Assembly: GCF_004331675.1 (NCBI RefSeq)
Contig: NZ_SJSN01000003.1
Location: forward strand, 186,001 to 250,000
Direction: 5' to 3'
DNA from: Pedobacter frigidisoli
GTDB taxonomy: Bacteria > Bacteroidota > Bacteroidia > Sphingobacteriales > Sphingobacteriaceae
DNA length: 64,000 nt
Shown here: in pieces, positions 51,178-60,515 of the stretch
Numbering within the stretch: the stretch's first letter is position 1
How the letters are laid out: each line of letters starts with the position of its first letter
Program-made: the position numbers and the translations under genes
Notes under the pieces: model-generated
Databases searched by the model: none
What the model was told of the DNA's origin: nothing
What the model saw: the letters and a program-made list of their open reading frames with translations, nothing else

Positions 51178-52719
51178 TTATTTGGCTAATGGAACCTCTA
51201 CACCCACCGGACCGCTTGGCTCACTTTCATTTTTTAAACGATCTAAAGCCGTTACCAAATAGCTGTAACGCTTACCGCTTTCCACGCTGGTATCAATAAA
51301 AGAAAGATAATCCTCAAAGCTAACTTTAAGAATGTTTTTAGGATCTAGCACTGATATCTGCTCACCCTCGGCAAAACGGTAAACTACATAACCCGATGCT
51401 GTTTCTCCATCCTTGGCTTTCAAAGGGTTTTGCCATTTTAAATGAACGCCATCTTTCAAGGCATCGGCAGTTAAAGCTTGTGGCTCATTTGGCGGAACTT
51501 GGTCCAACCAAGGCATTTGAGGCGGCAAAGCAGCATATTTGTAAAAATCATTTTTTAAGGAATCTCCAACTGCTCTGGCAACTGTACTTAAGGATTTAGA
51601 ACTGAAATATACACTTCCCTGAATTCTATTATTCTCTCTGATGTATCGAATCTGTCGTGGCACTTCTGATAGGTTTTTCCACGCAGCCTCTGCCCTAGAA
51701 TTTACCAAGTACGCACCTTGACCGATGTAAACATGCCTACCATAACTATTATTGCTCCACCAATCTACGAGCGTTCCAAATGGCGCAACTCTTCTGGTAA
51801 AAGTGAAATAAATTTGAGGATTGATATAATCTACCCAACCCTCTTTAACCCATTTCCTACTATCGGCGAAAAGTTCTGCATAATTAGATAAGCCACTTGT
51901 TGCAGATCCCTCAGGGTCTTCGTATTTATTTTTCCAAATTCCGAAAGGACTTACACCAAATTTTACCCATTTTTTATAGTGGTGAATGCTATCATCGAGC
52001 TGCTTAATCAGCATGTCTACGTTGTTTCTACGCCAATCTTTGATGTCGGTAAAATTATTTGGGAATTTATTAAAGGTTGCGCTATCATTAATGGTTTGCC
52101 CCTCTATTTTGTAGGGATAGAAATAATCATCAAAATGAATTCCATCTACATCGTAGCCTTTAACAACATCTAAAATAACCTGAATAATGTATTCCCTTAC
52201 ATCTGGAATGCCTGGGTCGAACTGTTTCTTGCCACCGTAGGTAAAGAACCAATCTGGATGTTTACGAAATGCATGGTTTTCGCTAAAAACAGTGCTACTA
52301 CTCATACTCGCCCTGTACGGATTAAACCACGCATGCAGCTCCATTCCCCGAAAGTGCGACTCCTTAATTGCGAAAGCCAAAGGATCGTAACCGGGTGCGG
52401 GCGCTAAACCTTGCTTGCCCATTAGCCATTGGCTCCAAGGCTCTCTAGATTTCGCATAAAAGGCATCACCAGCTGGTCGAACCTGCAAAATAATCGCATT
52501 CATACCTTGGCTTTTATGCCGCTCCAATATGCCAATAAGTTCTTGTTTTTGCTGATCGATAGTCAAACCTGGTCGCGATGGCCAGTCTATATTGGTAACA
52601 GTAGCCACCCAAACGCCCCTAAACTCTCTTTTTGGTGCAATTTTTGATAATGGTTGAGCATTTGATATATAAGGTACTACAGTTAAAGTTAAAAGTGCGT
52701 ATAGAAAGTTTTTAAGCAT
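51178..52719 (-). CDS. GHL10-family (DigH/YngK-like) glycoside hydrolase
   Basis: 513 aa, signal peptide to ISNAQ. The TIM-barrel domain of the DUF187/GHL10 family is clear: REFRGVWVATVTNIDWPSRP, MNAIILQVRPAGDAFY, ELHAWFNPYRASMS, DVDGIHFDDYFYPY, VKFGVSPFGIWKN, WVDYINPQIYFTF. The C-terminal ~100 residues form a fibronectin-III-like domain (DGVHLKWQNPLKAKDGETAS; KRYSYLVTALDRLKNESEP). The E. coli relative DigH cuts peptide-free peptidoglycan, so a cell-wall role is plausible. It is a single gene, divergent from the coiled-coil protein. Confidence 0.9.
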   Translation of the reverse strand: MLKNFLYALLTLTVVPYISNAQPLSKIAPKREFRGVWVATVTNIDWPSRPGLTIDQQKQELIGILERHKSQGMNAIILQVRPAGDAFYAKSREPWSQWLMGKQGLAPAPGYDPLAFAIKESHFRGMELHAWFNPYRASMSSSTVFSENHAFRKHPDWFFTYGGKKQFDPGIPDVREYIIQVILDVVKGYDVDGIHFDDYFYPYKIEGQTINDSATFNKFPNNFTDIKDWRRNNVDMLIKQLDDSIHHYKKWVKFGVSPFGIWKNKYEDPEGSATSGLSNYAELFADSRKWVKEGWVDYINPQIYFTFTRRVAPFGTLVDWWSNNSYGRHVYIGQGAYLVNSRAEAAWKNLSEVPRQIRYIRENNRIQGSVYFSSKSLSTVARAVGDSLKNDFYKYAALPPQMPWLDQVPPNEPQALTADALKDGVHLKWQNPLKAKDGETASGYVVYRFAEGEQISVLDPKNILKVSFEDYLSFIDTSVESGKRYSYLVTALDRLKNESEPSGPVGVEVPLAK

Positions 52720-52924
52720 TATTTCTGTCTTGTTTTTTATTCAGGATGTGTATTTGTGTTAATTTGAATACAAATGAACATTAGCAATTAAACGATTTTT
52801 TTTAAAAACTCTTATAAGTTTATTAAAAATAATATTTTGCGCCCTGCTAAAATTAATTGTGTGCCCCATTTACCTATGGATTAACAAAAGTATATTAATT
52901 TAAGAAGATACAGCATTATTAAAA

Positions 52925-53827
52925 ATGGAACCACAAAAGATTAATAAGGGCGATAGAAACAAAATTTACTTCCTTGTCATCGTTATAGTCGCTTTAATAG
53001 GCACTAATGCTTACCTGTTTTTTAAAGATCGACAGCAGAGCCAAAAGTTTGTAACGGTGAGTACAGAAAAAGACAAGCTGCGCCTTGAGGTGGAAAAAAT
53101 TGAAGTGGAACTGGATAAGGTTAATGCATTGAACTTAGATTTAAATGATAAACTTGTTGAGGAGCAAAAACTCGCCAGAGAAAAAATCAAGGAACTTAAG
53201 GTATCATTAGAAAAAAATCAGATCACCCAAGGTGAAATAGATAAGGCGAATGTTCAAATTAACGAGCTGAAAACATTTGTAAAGAACTATAACGATCAAA
53301 TTATCCAACTTCAAAAAGATAATATCTTCTTGAAGAATAGTCGCGATAGCTTGGAAAGCTCACTAAAAAGCATCAGCAGCAAAAATTCAAATTTAGAGAG
53401 CGAAAACTCCAACCTTAACGCAAAAGTTAAAACCGCAGCAGCCTTAAAGCTGCAAACCGCAGAAATTATTGCTTTTAGAACAAAATCTAGCGGCAAAAAA
53501 ATTGAGGTGACCAAATCCTCGACAGCAGAAAAATTAAGTGTAAGGTTTAATATCATTCCTAATGAACTTGCAGAAAAAGGGCATCATAATATTTACTTAA
53601 GGGTATTCGATCCTGCCGGAAACCTTCTAGCCGATGAGGGAAATCGCTTTGAGGCAGAGGGCCAGGAAATGCAATTCAGTCACTCCATTTTCATCAACTA
53701 CAACAACGATGAAAGCACCTATGTTATCGATTGGGCCAATCCAAAACCATTTATAAAAGGAATTTACACGGTTATTCTTTATGCCGATGGAATTACAATG
53801 GGGAAAGCACAAGTAGACCTAAAATAA
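52925..53827 (+). CDS. membrane-anchored coiled-coil protein
   Basis: 300 aa. One membrane helix near the N terminus (IYFLVIVIVALIGTNAYLFF, residues 14-33) anchors a long coiled coil (about 45-175, dense in Lys/Glu with regular Leu/Ile, e.g. KLRLEVEKIEVELDKVNALN). The last ~105 residues form a beta-rich globular domain (KLSVRFNIIPNEL; HNIYLRVFDPAGNLLADEGN; YTVILYADGI), expected in the periplasm. No named family recognised. It could act as a spacer or scaffold in the envelope. It converges with the large histidine kinase gene, with 41 bp between stops. Confidence 0.78.
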   Translation: MEPQKINKGDRNKIYFLVIVIVALIGTNAYLFFKDRQQSQKFVTVSTEKDKLRLEVEKIEVELDKVNALNLDLNDKLVEEQKLAREKIKELKVSLEKNQITQGEIDKANVQINELKTFVKNYNDQIIQLQKDNIFLKNSRDSLESSLKSISSKNSNLESENSNLNAKVKTAAALKLQTAEIIAFRTKSSGKKIEVTKSSTAEKLSVRFNIIPNELAEKGHHNIYLRVFDPAGNLLADEGNRFEAEGQEMQFSHSIFINYNNDESTYVIDWANPKPFIKGIYTVILYADGITMGKAQVDLK

Positions 53828-53868
53828 TCCATTTTAGTATTACCAATCCAACTTATTGCAGAAAATTA

Positions 53869-56800
53869 TTAGGCTAACGGAAAGCCCAAATAAAACGTGG
53901 TACCCAAATCTGGCACCGAGGTAAAGGATATCGTTCCTGCTGCATTTTCTACCGCTTGCTTAACAAATGCCAAACCCAAGCCAGTACCCGATGTTTTGGT
54001 GGTAAAGTTTGGAACGAATATTTTATCGTACAATATTGAAGGGATTCCCTTGCCATTATCCTTAATCTCGATAAAGGCATTTTCACTATCATTATACAGA
54101 AGTACGGTAATGCAGCAGTGAGAATTTTCGTCAATGGCTTCAATGGCATTCTTGAAAAGATTATTAAATATCCTTAACAATTGATCATGATCGGCCATGA
54201 TATGAATATTTTTATCTGTTTTATTCTCAATATCGATAACAACATTATCAGTACTTTTAAAAACTTCTCGGGCTTGCTCTATAATCGGCAAAATATCCAT
54301 GCGCTCCAAAATGGTATCGGGCATTTTGGCAAAATTCGAAAATTCTGAAGCAATTTTAGAAAGGCTGTCGATCTGTTCGATAAAAGATTTGCTAAACTTA
54401 TTAAACTTAATCTCAAAGTTCGGGTCCTTTTCTTTCCATGATTTTTCTAACAGCTGAACACCCAATTTAAGTGGCGTAAGTGGATTTTTAATTTCATGCG
54501 CAACTTGCTTTGCCATTTCTCTCCAAGCGCTTTCCCGTTCAGATCGGGCTAGCTTTAATGCGCTCTGCTCTAGTGCGGCAATCATATTATTGTACTCCTT
54601 AATCAAGGAGCCGATTTCATCGTGCCTACGCCAAACTATCGGCTCATTGCGTTGCCCGATTTTGGTCTTGCTAATGCTCTCTTGAATAAAAGTTAAAGGG
54701 CTCGTAATTTGATTAGCCAAAAACACAGCCAAAACACCAATGGCCACAAAAACCAAGGCATATATGTTAATTAGGTTACTTACAAAAAGTGCGATTTTAT
54801 CGGTGTACTCCTCTTCGTTAGAGTAGTTAGGCAAACCAATGTAGGCAATGGTTTTATTTTGCGCATTCCTTATTGGTGCATAAGCTGCCGCATAAGTTAA
54901 ATTACCTATTTTCTCCTCTGGATTAATAAACTCAGATCGATGCAAATTATTTAAATAAGCGTAAGCGAGTGGACCCATCTTTCTGCCAATTACCTTATAA
55001 TTATAGAGTTTTGGATAGGTGGTCATCAATAAATCTCCATTAACATCGTAAAGATTTAAATCAGCGTTATTGATATCGGCAAAAGTGTTAAAGTCGGCTA
55101 TGGCATTTTCATCATTGGAAATAATCCCGTTGCTAAACACTTGTTTCTCAAAATTCTGCTGTACTTTTCTAATCTTATCCTTTATTAACGAATCCTGCTG
55201 ACCTCGATATTCATTATTCATGTAGTAATAAGTTACCCAACCCACAATTACTAAGGTTGCCACAACGGATAATACTATAGAAACCTGTATCCTGGTTTTG
55301 TATAGGATCTTATTAGCATTAATCATTAATGATCGATTTATACTAAACCAACCAACGCGGTCATCATCTAAATTTTTGATTAGCCAAATTAATCCATAAA
55401 GCAGTAGGGAGAAGATGATAAATACCAAGAAGAAAAATGATAGTGCTGCCAAACGTTCAACATAATCTACTTTCTGCTTACTCACAACAACCATTTTGCT
55501 ATCACTAGGCTTGTAAGTGATGTGGCTGTAATGCAAAACATCGTCGCTGCTAGATACAAAATCGTCTTTTTTGCCTTTGAAAACACTTCCATCCAATGGG
55601 TAGGTGTAGTTTCCAGATTGATTTAGCAACTTATTATTACTGTATAAGGCGATTGAATAACCCTTAAAATCCTCATCTCTAATCTGTTTTTGATCGCCTA
55701 AAAGATCGGGCAGACGATTGTTGTAGTTGTAAGGTTTGGATCTCAGTTCGATAACCATTGTACCCAATAAATTCCCTTTTCCAACAACAGAAATTATCCC
55801 AAAATAATCTTGATAGCCAAATGTGTTATTAACCTGATAGAAATAGTTCGAGCCATCAATCTTCACCGAGCCCGATTGAACAAGCCGCTTATACTTATCT
55901 AGTAGTGGGATTTCTTGGTTGCCAATAGCCGATCCTGTTTTGCTATAAGGATATATTTGGTAATCGTACCGAGATAAGTAGCCATCAAGATAATCCTTAA
56001 CATGGTTCTTTAGCACGGCGTAGTTTGCATTGCCGTTCTGGCTAAAATACCTTTCCAGAAAATTATCCTTAACAATTTCATTTCCCAAAGCGCCAAGCGC
56101 TATAATGGCATTCGGATCTTCTGATGACTGTACCTTTCTGGCCAAAGGCTCACGCATGTTGCGTTCCTTAATGTCTTTGTATTTTGTGTATTTTATCGAA
56201 GTATTAAATGCCAAACAGAAGAAAACAATCGCAATCATTCCGATTGAAAAAGTTTTTTCCTTTATATAAACTGCCCGAGCTACAATAAATAATACTAATG
56301 CGAAAACGATGAAAAAAGCATTAAAGTCTACAATTAATTTATAGCTAAAAACGCCAGCAAATCCGATTAAAAATACGATTAACCGTTCTTTATTGGTAAC
56401 CTTTAATTGTGTGCTAATTGTTGCAGAGATGATGGTTACCAAATAAATCTGAAACCATACCAAACACAAAATTACAATGCCTACCCAACTGGTTCCAGTT
56501 AACTTTAGGATATTAATAATGTCGAAGCTGATCTTCGAATTATTAGAGTTGTAAATCAGTCCAAAGAATACATCGTCTGTTCCCCAAACCGCAAACCCAA
56601 TAAGCAACATTAATATTACCTGAATGGCAATTCCTATGGCCTTGTTTTTGGTAACCCATTGAGGAAATTTATATTGCTCCTTGTGGTTGTACATGAACAA
56701 TAATGCCCACGTAAGTACAATTACATTTAACAAGAAATCGCCCAGAGATGGCATTAGAAAACTTTCAGAATATATTTTTGGATCGAATAGTTCTAAGGTA

Positions 56801-57609
56801 AATCGATGGTTGAACCAGCCAAAGTATAAATCGCTAAGCCGGAAACCAATAAAGAAAGATAGCAGCAAAAATGTGCCCCATGCAATATGTCCTCTTCGGG
56901 CAATTAATGAGCATAACGAATTGAAGAACATACAAATGCACAACATTCCGGCAACAAACAACCAAAGTTGTGTTGGTGAATAATAAGTGTCTGTATAACC
57001 TGGCTTGATCTTTAAGCCAAAAAGAAATTTATTATCGAGACTTTTGATGGTGTAAACATCCTTATCGGTAAAGGAGGCAAATGTTAAGATTTTTGAGTTT
57101 GATAAGACTGGGTCGATCTCATTTTTAAAGTACTGTGTTTCCTTAAAATCGTATTGAGATTGAATGGAAATCAAAAATATAAAGTTGAAATTGCCTTGTG
57201 TACGCTTAATTACCTCGTACCATCCGTTAGAGAAAAATAAAACCGAGCTGCCCTCTCTTATTTTTTCTGGATCGATATCCGAAACCTTATAAGTACTCCA
57301 GAATTTAAGTTGATTATTTTGATAGGTAAGTAAATTTATGCCGTTTTTTTTTCGATAAGATTCAATAAAATCTATCGCATTTTTAGGATCGAGGTGAAAT
57401 CTCTTTGCTTCGGCAACCTTGTTCTTATCGCCCAAGAAACTTTCAACAGCCTTTTCCTTTATTAAAAGATTATTCTGAATTTCGGCTGCATCGCGTTCCA
57501 GCAATTCATTTTTGGTGGTAAATCTGCTCAAAGAGATGGAGGTTGCAATTAGGCAGCAGCCTAAAACAAACAGCAGAAATCGTATTTTTACACCAAAGCT
57601 CAATTTCAT
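53869..57609 (-). CDS. very large multi-pass sensor histidine kinase (NtrY-like C terminus)
   Basis: 1246 aa from the ATG at 57609; a longer frame start at 57678 lies in the terminator of fabD and is rejected. About twelve membrane helices: one at the N terminus, a ~150-residue outside domain, a block of eight helices (e.g. WLFVAGMLCICMFFNSLCSL; FIVFALVLFIVARAVYI), a second outside domain, two helices, a third outside domain (FADINNADLNLYDVNGDLLM) and a last helix. A HAMP segment follows, then the His box MAKQVAHEIKNPLTPL and an ATPase domain (DNGKGIPSILYDKIFVPNFT; GTGLGLAFVKQAVENA). No response regulator is adjacent. The signal is unknown. Confidence 0.9.
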   Translation of the reverse strand: MKLSFGVKIRFLLFVLGCCLIATSISLSRFTTKNELLERDAAEIQNNLLIKEKAVESFLGDKNKVAEAKRFHLDPKNAIDFIESYRKKNGINLLTYQNNQLKFWSTYKVSDIDPEKIREGSSVLFFSNGWYEVIKRTQGNFNFIFLISIQSQYDFKETQYFKNEIDPVLSNSKILTFASFTDKDVYTIKSLDNKFLFGLKIKPGYTDTYYSPTQLWLFVAGMLCICMFFNSLCSLIARRGHIAWGTFLLLSFFIGFRLSDLYFGWFNHRFTLELFDPKIYSESFLMPSLGDFLLNVIVLTWALLFMYNHKEQYKFPQWVTKNKAIGIAIQVILMLLIGFAVWGTDDVFFGLIYNSNNSKISFDIINILKLTGTSWVGIVILCLVWFQIYLVTIISATISTQLKVTNKERLIVFLIGFAGVFSYKLIVDFNAFFIVFALVLFIVARAVYIKEKTFSIGMIAIVFFCLAFNTSIKYTKYKDIKERNMREPLARKVQSSEDPNAIIALGALGNEIVKDNFLERYFSQNGNANYAVLKNHVKDYLDGYLSRYDYQIYPYSKTGSAIGNQEIPLLDKYKRLVQSGSVKIDGSNYFYQVNNTFGYQDYFGIISVVGKGNLLGTMVIELRSKPYNYNNRLPDLLGDQKQIRDEDFKGYSIALYSNNKLLNQSGNYTYPLDGSVFKGKKDDFVSSSDDVLHYSHITYKPSDSKMVVVSKQKVDYVERLAALSFFFLVFIIFSLLLYGLIWLIKNLDDDRVGWFSINRSLMINANKILYKTRIQVSIVLSVVATLVIVGWVTYYYMNNEYRGQQDSLIKDKIRKVQQNFEKQVFSNGIISNDENAIADFNTFADINNADLNLYDVNGDLLMTTYPKLYNYKVIGRKMGPLAYAYLNNLHRSEFINPEEKIGNLTYAAAYAPIRNAQNKTIAYIGLPNYSNEEEYTDKIALFVSNLINIYALVFVAIGVLAVFLANQITSPLTFIQESISKTKIGQRNEPIVWRRHDEIGSLIKEYNNMIAALEQSALKLARSERESAWREMAKQVAHEIKNPLTPLKLGVQLLEKSWKEKDPNFEIKFNKFSKSFIEQIDSLSKIASEFSNFAKMPDTILERMDILPIIEQAREVFKSTDNVVIDIENKTDKNIHIMADHDQLLRIFNNLFKNAIEAIDENSHCCITVLLYNDSENAFIEIKDNGKGIPSILYDKIFVPNFTTKTSGTGLGLAFVKQAVENAAGTISFTSVPDLGTTFYLGFPLA

Positions 57610-57644
57610 CGATTTTGATAAAGATATTAAATATTGATAAAAAA

Positions 57645-57675
57645 CAACGCCATAAACTGTTTGTTTATGGCGTTG
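57645..57675 (-). terminator. strong intrinsic terminator after fabD
   Basis: Perfect 13-bp stem CAACGCCATAAAC/GTTTATGGCGTTG with a 5-nt loop and TTTTTT on the minus strand, 25 bp after the fabD stop. Confidence 0.9.
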
Positions 57676-57700
57676 CAATTATAGAAATTGTAAGTTTTTA

Positions 57701-58582
57701 TTAAGCTAAAGTTGCGCTGCTGGTTTGCACCTCGCGACTTACCTTTTTAACCAATCCTTGCAATACGTTCCCTGGCCCAACTTCTACAAATTCCGTAGCA
57801 CCATCGGCAAGCATGTGTTCTACGGTTTGTGTCCAACGTACAGCGCCAGTTAATTGTTTTATCAAGTTCTCTTTAATTTGAGTTGGATCTGTATAAGGTT
57901 TAGCATCAACATTTTGATAAACGGGACAAATTGGAGCTGAAATATTTGTTGCTTCGATTGCGGCCTGTAGTTCGATTTTAGCTGGCTGCATTAAAGGAGA
58001 GTGAAAAGCGCCACCAACATTTAGCTTCAAAGCTCTTTTTGCACCAGCTTCAGTCAATTTAGCACAAGCTAGATCAATTCCTTCTATACTGCCAGAAATT
58101 ACCAATTGACCTGGACAGTTATAGTTTGCCGGAACAACAACAGCATCTATCTCGGCACAAATTTTTTCCACCACATCATCAGCCAAACCTAAAATTGCCG
58201 CCATTGTTGATGGTTGAGCCTCGCAAGCTTTTTGCATGGCATTTGCACGGGCAATAACCAATTTAAAACCATCTTCAAAGCTCAGTGCATTGGCAGAAAC
58301 CAAAGCAGAAAACTCACCCAATGAATGACCAGCAACCATATCTGGCTTAAAATCATCACCTAAAACCTTGGCTAAGATAACCGAGTGCAGAAAAATTGCG
58401 GGTTGCGTTACATTGGTTTGTTTCAGTTCTTCATCGGTTCCACCAAACATGATATCGCTAATGCGGAAACCGATAATTTCGTTTGCCTTTTCGAATAATT
58501 CTGCAGCTTTTGGGTTTTCATAAAGATCCTTACCCATGCCTACAAATTGTGCTCCCTGACCGGGAAAAATATATGCCTTCAT
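57701..58582 (-). CDS. fabD: malonyl-CoA:ACP transacylase
   Basis: 293 aa from the ATG at 58582; the longer frame runs back through a repeat-bearing gap and is not protein-like. It loads malonyl onto acyl carrier protein for fatty acid synthesis. Family marks: YIFPGQGAQFVGMGKDLYEN at the start, MVAGHSLGEFSALV with nucleophile Ser87, VVPANYNCPGQLVISGS, GGAFHSPLMQPA with the catalytic His, and FVEVGPGNVLQGL. It is downstream of folE on the same strand, separated by an 84-bp gap with inverted repeats, so co-transcription is possible. Confidence 0.97.
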   Translation of the reverse strand: MKAYIFPGQGAQFVGMGKDLYENPKAAELFEKANEIIGFRISDIMFGGTDEELKQTNVTQPAIFLHSVILAKVLGDDFKPDMVAGHSLGEFSALVSANALSFEDGFKLVIARANAMQKACEAQPSTMAAILGLADDVVEKICAEIDAVVVPANYNCPGQLVISGSIEGIDLACAKLTEAGAKRALKLNVGGAFHSPLMQPAKIELQAAIEATNISAPICPVYQNVDAKPYTDPTQIKENLIKQLTGAVRWTQTVEHMLADGATEFVEVGPGNVLQGLVKKVSREVQTSSATLA

Positions 58583-58666
58583 ACCCCTTAATCCCCTAAA
58601 GGGGAAATTAAATATTTTATAAATTATTATTGTAATACCCTTTATCCCCATTTAGGGGTTGGGGGT
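58583..58666. repeat. pair of inverted CCCCTAAAGGGG-type short repeats
   Basis: ACCCCTTAATCCCCTAAAGG at the fabD side and, in opposite orientation, ACCCCCAACCCCTAAATGGG at the folE side. Each can fold by itself and the two can pair with each other. Repeats of this look are common between Bacteroidota genes. Confidence 0.6.
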
Positions 58667-59302
58667 TTAATCTAAACTTGCTGTAATTAACCTCAAAAAT
58701 TCAGCTCTGGTTTTATCATTACTTAAAAAAGTTCCGGTAAATGCAGAAGTTGTAGTAACCGAATTTTGTTTCTGTACGCCACGCATGGCCATACATAAGT
58801 GCTTGCATTCCATTACCACGGCAACACCCATTGGGTTTAACGTATTTTGGATACAATCTCTAATTTCGTTCGTTAAGCGCTCCTGAACCTGCAAACGGCG
58901 GGCAAAAGCATCTACCACACGAGGGATTTTACTTAAGCCAACAATATGTCCGTTAGGGATATAGGCAATATGCGCCTTACCAAAAAACGGCAACATGTGG
59001 TGTTCGCACATCGAGTAAACCTCAATATCCTTTACCACAACCATTTGGCTATAATCTTCCTGAAACATGGCCGATTTTAGAATTTCATCGGGTTTTAGAT
59101 CATAACCATGCGTTAAATATTGCAAAGCCTTAGCTACTCGTTCAGGTGTTTTCAACAAACCCTCACGCTCAGGGTTTTCTCCCAACTGACTAAGAATATC
59201 CTTATAATGAACGGCTACTGATTCTATTTTCTCTTCGTTGTAACGGTCTATCTTAACATAGCCATCTCTCGATTCGCCTTTTAATACGTCTTTATTTTCC
59301 AT
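58667..59302 (-). CDS. folE: GTP cyclohydrolase I
   Basis: 211 aa, cytosolic; converts GTP to 7,8-dihydroneopterin triphosphate, the entry to folate and, with QueD, to queuosine or biopterin. Zinc ligands are visible: Cys99 and His102 in [14 protein letters not shown] and Cys170 in [11 protein letters not shown], with the same 71-residue Cys-Cys spacing as E. coli FolE. Other text: [45 protein letters not shown]. It lies 27 bp after the PTPS/QueD-family gene and is probably co-transcribed with it. Confidence 0.97.
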   Translation of the reverse strand: MENKDVLKGESRDGYVKIDRYNEEKIESVAVHYKDILSQLGENPEREGLLKTPERVAKALQYLTHGYDLKPDEILKSAMFQEDYSQMVVVKDIEVYSMCEHHMLPFFGKAHIAYIPNGHIVGLSKIPRVVDAFARRLQVQERLTNEIRDCIQNTLNPMGVAVVMECKHLCMAMRGVQKQNSVTTTSAFTGTFLSNDKTRAEFLRLITASLD

Positions 59303-59329
59303 TAAATGTAATGTGTTTTGGCGGTTAAG

Positions 59330-59740
59330 TTAACCGAAATACTCAACATAATTATTTTCGGTTTCGTAAATTTTAACGCAATGTAAAACCGCTCCACTTT
59401 CTGCAACCGGGGCAGATAACTGCTTCCAAATCTCTATAGCCAGGTTTTCTGTAGAGGCCAATTTGCCTTTCATAAAATCTACATCAAGATTTAAGTTTTT
59501 ATGATCAACCTTATCTACAACATAAATATTCATTACATCTTTTAGCCACTTTAAATCAACAAGGAAGCCTGTTTCAGGATTAACCTCGCCTTTTACCGTA
59601 ACATACAACCAGTAGTTATGACCATGCCAATTCGGATTTGCGCACTTGCCATAAACTTCTGCATTTTTATCATCATCCCAATCGGTTCGGGCCAGTTTAT
59701 GAGCTGCGTTAAATGATGCTTTTCTCGTTATATAAATCAT
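59330..59740 (-). CDS. 6-pyruvoyl-tetrahydropterin synthase/QueD family enzyme
   Basis: 136 aa from the ATG at 59740; a GTG at 59758 lies within the -7 box and is rejected. It uses the product of FolE. Zinc ligands: His in FNAAHKLA and the two His of NWHGHNYWL; the nucleophile is Cys in YGKCANPNWHGHNY, whose spacing is that of eukaryote-like PTPS rather than of short QueD. VDLKWLKDVMN, DHKNLNL, STENLAIEIW and YETENNYVEY complete the family pattern. It may make 6-carboxy-tetrahydropterin for queuosine or act on the pterin side chain; the sequence does not decide. Confidence 0.92.
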   Translation of the reverse strand: MIYITRKASFNAAHKLARTDWDDDKNAEVYGKCANPNWHGHNYWLYVTVKGEVNPETGFLVDLKWLKDVMNIYVVDKVDHKNLNLDVDFMKGKLASTENLAIEIWKQLSAPVAESGAVLHCVKIYETENNYVEYFG

Positions 59741-59757
59741 TATTATAAAATAAAGCA

Positions 59758-59765
59758 CAAATATA
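59758..59765 (-). promoter_or_regulatory. -7 promoter box TATATTTG
   Basis: Perfect TAnnTTTG match on the minus strand, 17 bp before the ATG at 59740. It probably drives the PTPS gene, folE and perhaps fabD. Confidence 0.6.
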
Positions 59766-59851
59766 CGGATAAAGGATTAAGCTTAAACACTAAAGGCCAA
59801 AGCTTACAGAAAACCTTAATTTTAATGAAAACATTCTGCTAAATTTACAAT

Positions 59852-60475
59852 ATGAAAACTTTAGTTGTTGCCGCTACCAAAGCTGAGCTTACTTATTTTT
59901 ATCAGCATTTTAATTTACCCGAGGGAGATTTTATAGAGAGCAAACATTTCGATTTACTCATCACTGGCGTAGGAATGGTAGCCACCGCTTTTTCATTGGG
60001 CAAACATCTTTCATCTAAATATAGCCTGGTTATTAATTTTGGCATTGCCGGATGTTTTGATCGCAATATAGAACTGGGCACTGTTTTAAATATTACCGAA
60101 GACATTTTTGCTGAACTCGGAGCAGAAAACGGGGACGAGTTTTTAACCATTTCTGATCTAGGTTTCGGCGAAAATCATTTCAAATCGCGAACCGATAAAA
60201 AAGTTGGATTGCCCATTGCCAAAGGCATCACCGTAAATTGCGTAAGTGGAAACGAGAAAAGTATAAAAAACTTAAGAACCCGCTTAAATCCTACAACAGA
60301 AAGCATGGAAGGTGCATCGGTTTTCTATGCCTGCAAGCTACAACATATCGATTGCCTACAAATTAGAAGTATCTCCAACTATGTAGAGCCGCGAAATAAA
60401 GACAATTGGAAAATTGGTTTGGCTGTAAAAAACCTGAACGATTGGGCCATTGCTTTTATAGGAGAAATGAACTGA
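59852..60475 (+). CDS. mqnB: futalosine hydrolase
   Basis: 207 aa, cytosolic nucleosidase-type enzyme that splits futalosine into dehypoxanthine futalosine and hypoxanthine in the alternative menaquinone pathway. Family text: LVVAATKAELTYFY, LLITGVGMVATAFSLG, LVINFGIAGCFDRNIELGTV, VNCVSGNEKSI, ESMEGASVFYACKLQHI (the ribose-binding MEGA motif) and IRSISNYVEPRNKDNW. Followed after 40 bp by mqnD on the same strand. Other mqn genes are not in this window. Confidence 0.94.
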   Translation: MKTLVVAATKAELTYFYQHFNLPEGDFIESKHFDLLITGVGMVATAFSLGKHLSSKYSLVINFGIAGCFDRNIELGTVLNITEDIFAELGAENGDEFLTISDLGFGENHFKSRTDKKVGLPIAKGITVNCVSGNEKSIKNLRTRLNPTTESMEGASVFYACKLQHIDCLQIRSISNYVEPRNKDNWKIGLAVKNLNDWAIAFIGEMN

Positions 60476-60515
60476 TTATGACTGTTTAATTTTAAACAGT
60501 GGTTAATTTTGAGTT

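Noticed and set aside
57610..57678. N-terminal extension of the large histidine kinase
   Set aside because: The extension is the terminator hairpin of fabD read in another sense; the ATG at 57609 gives a charged start and first membrane helix.
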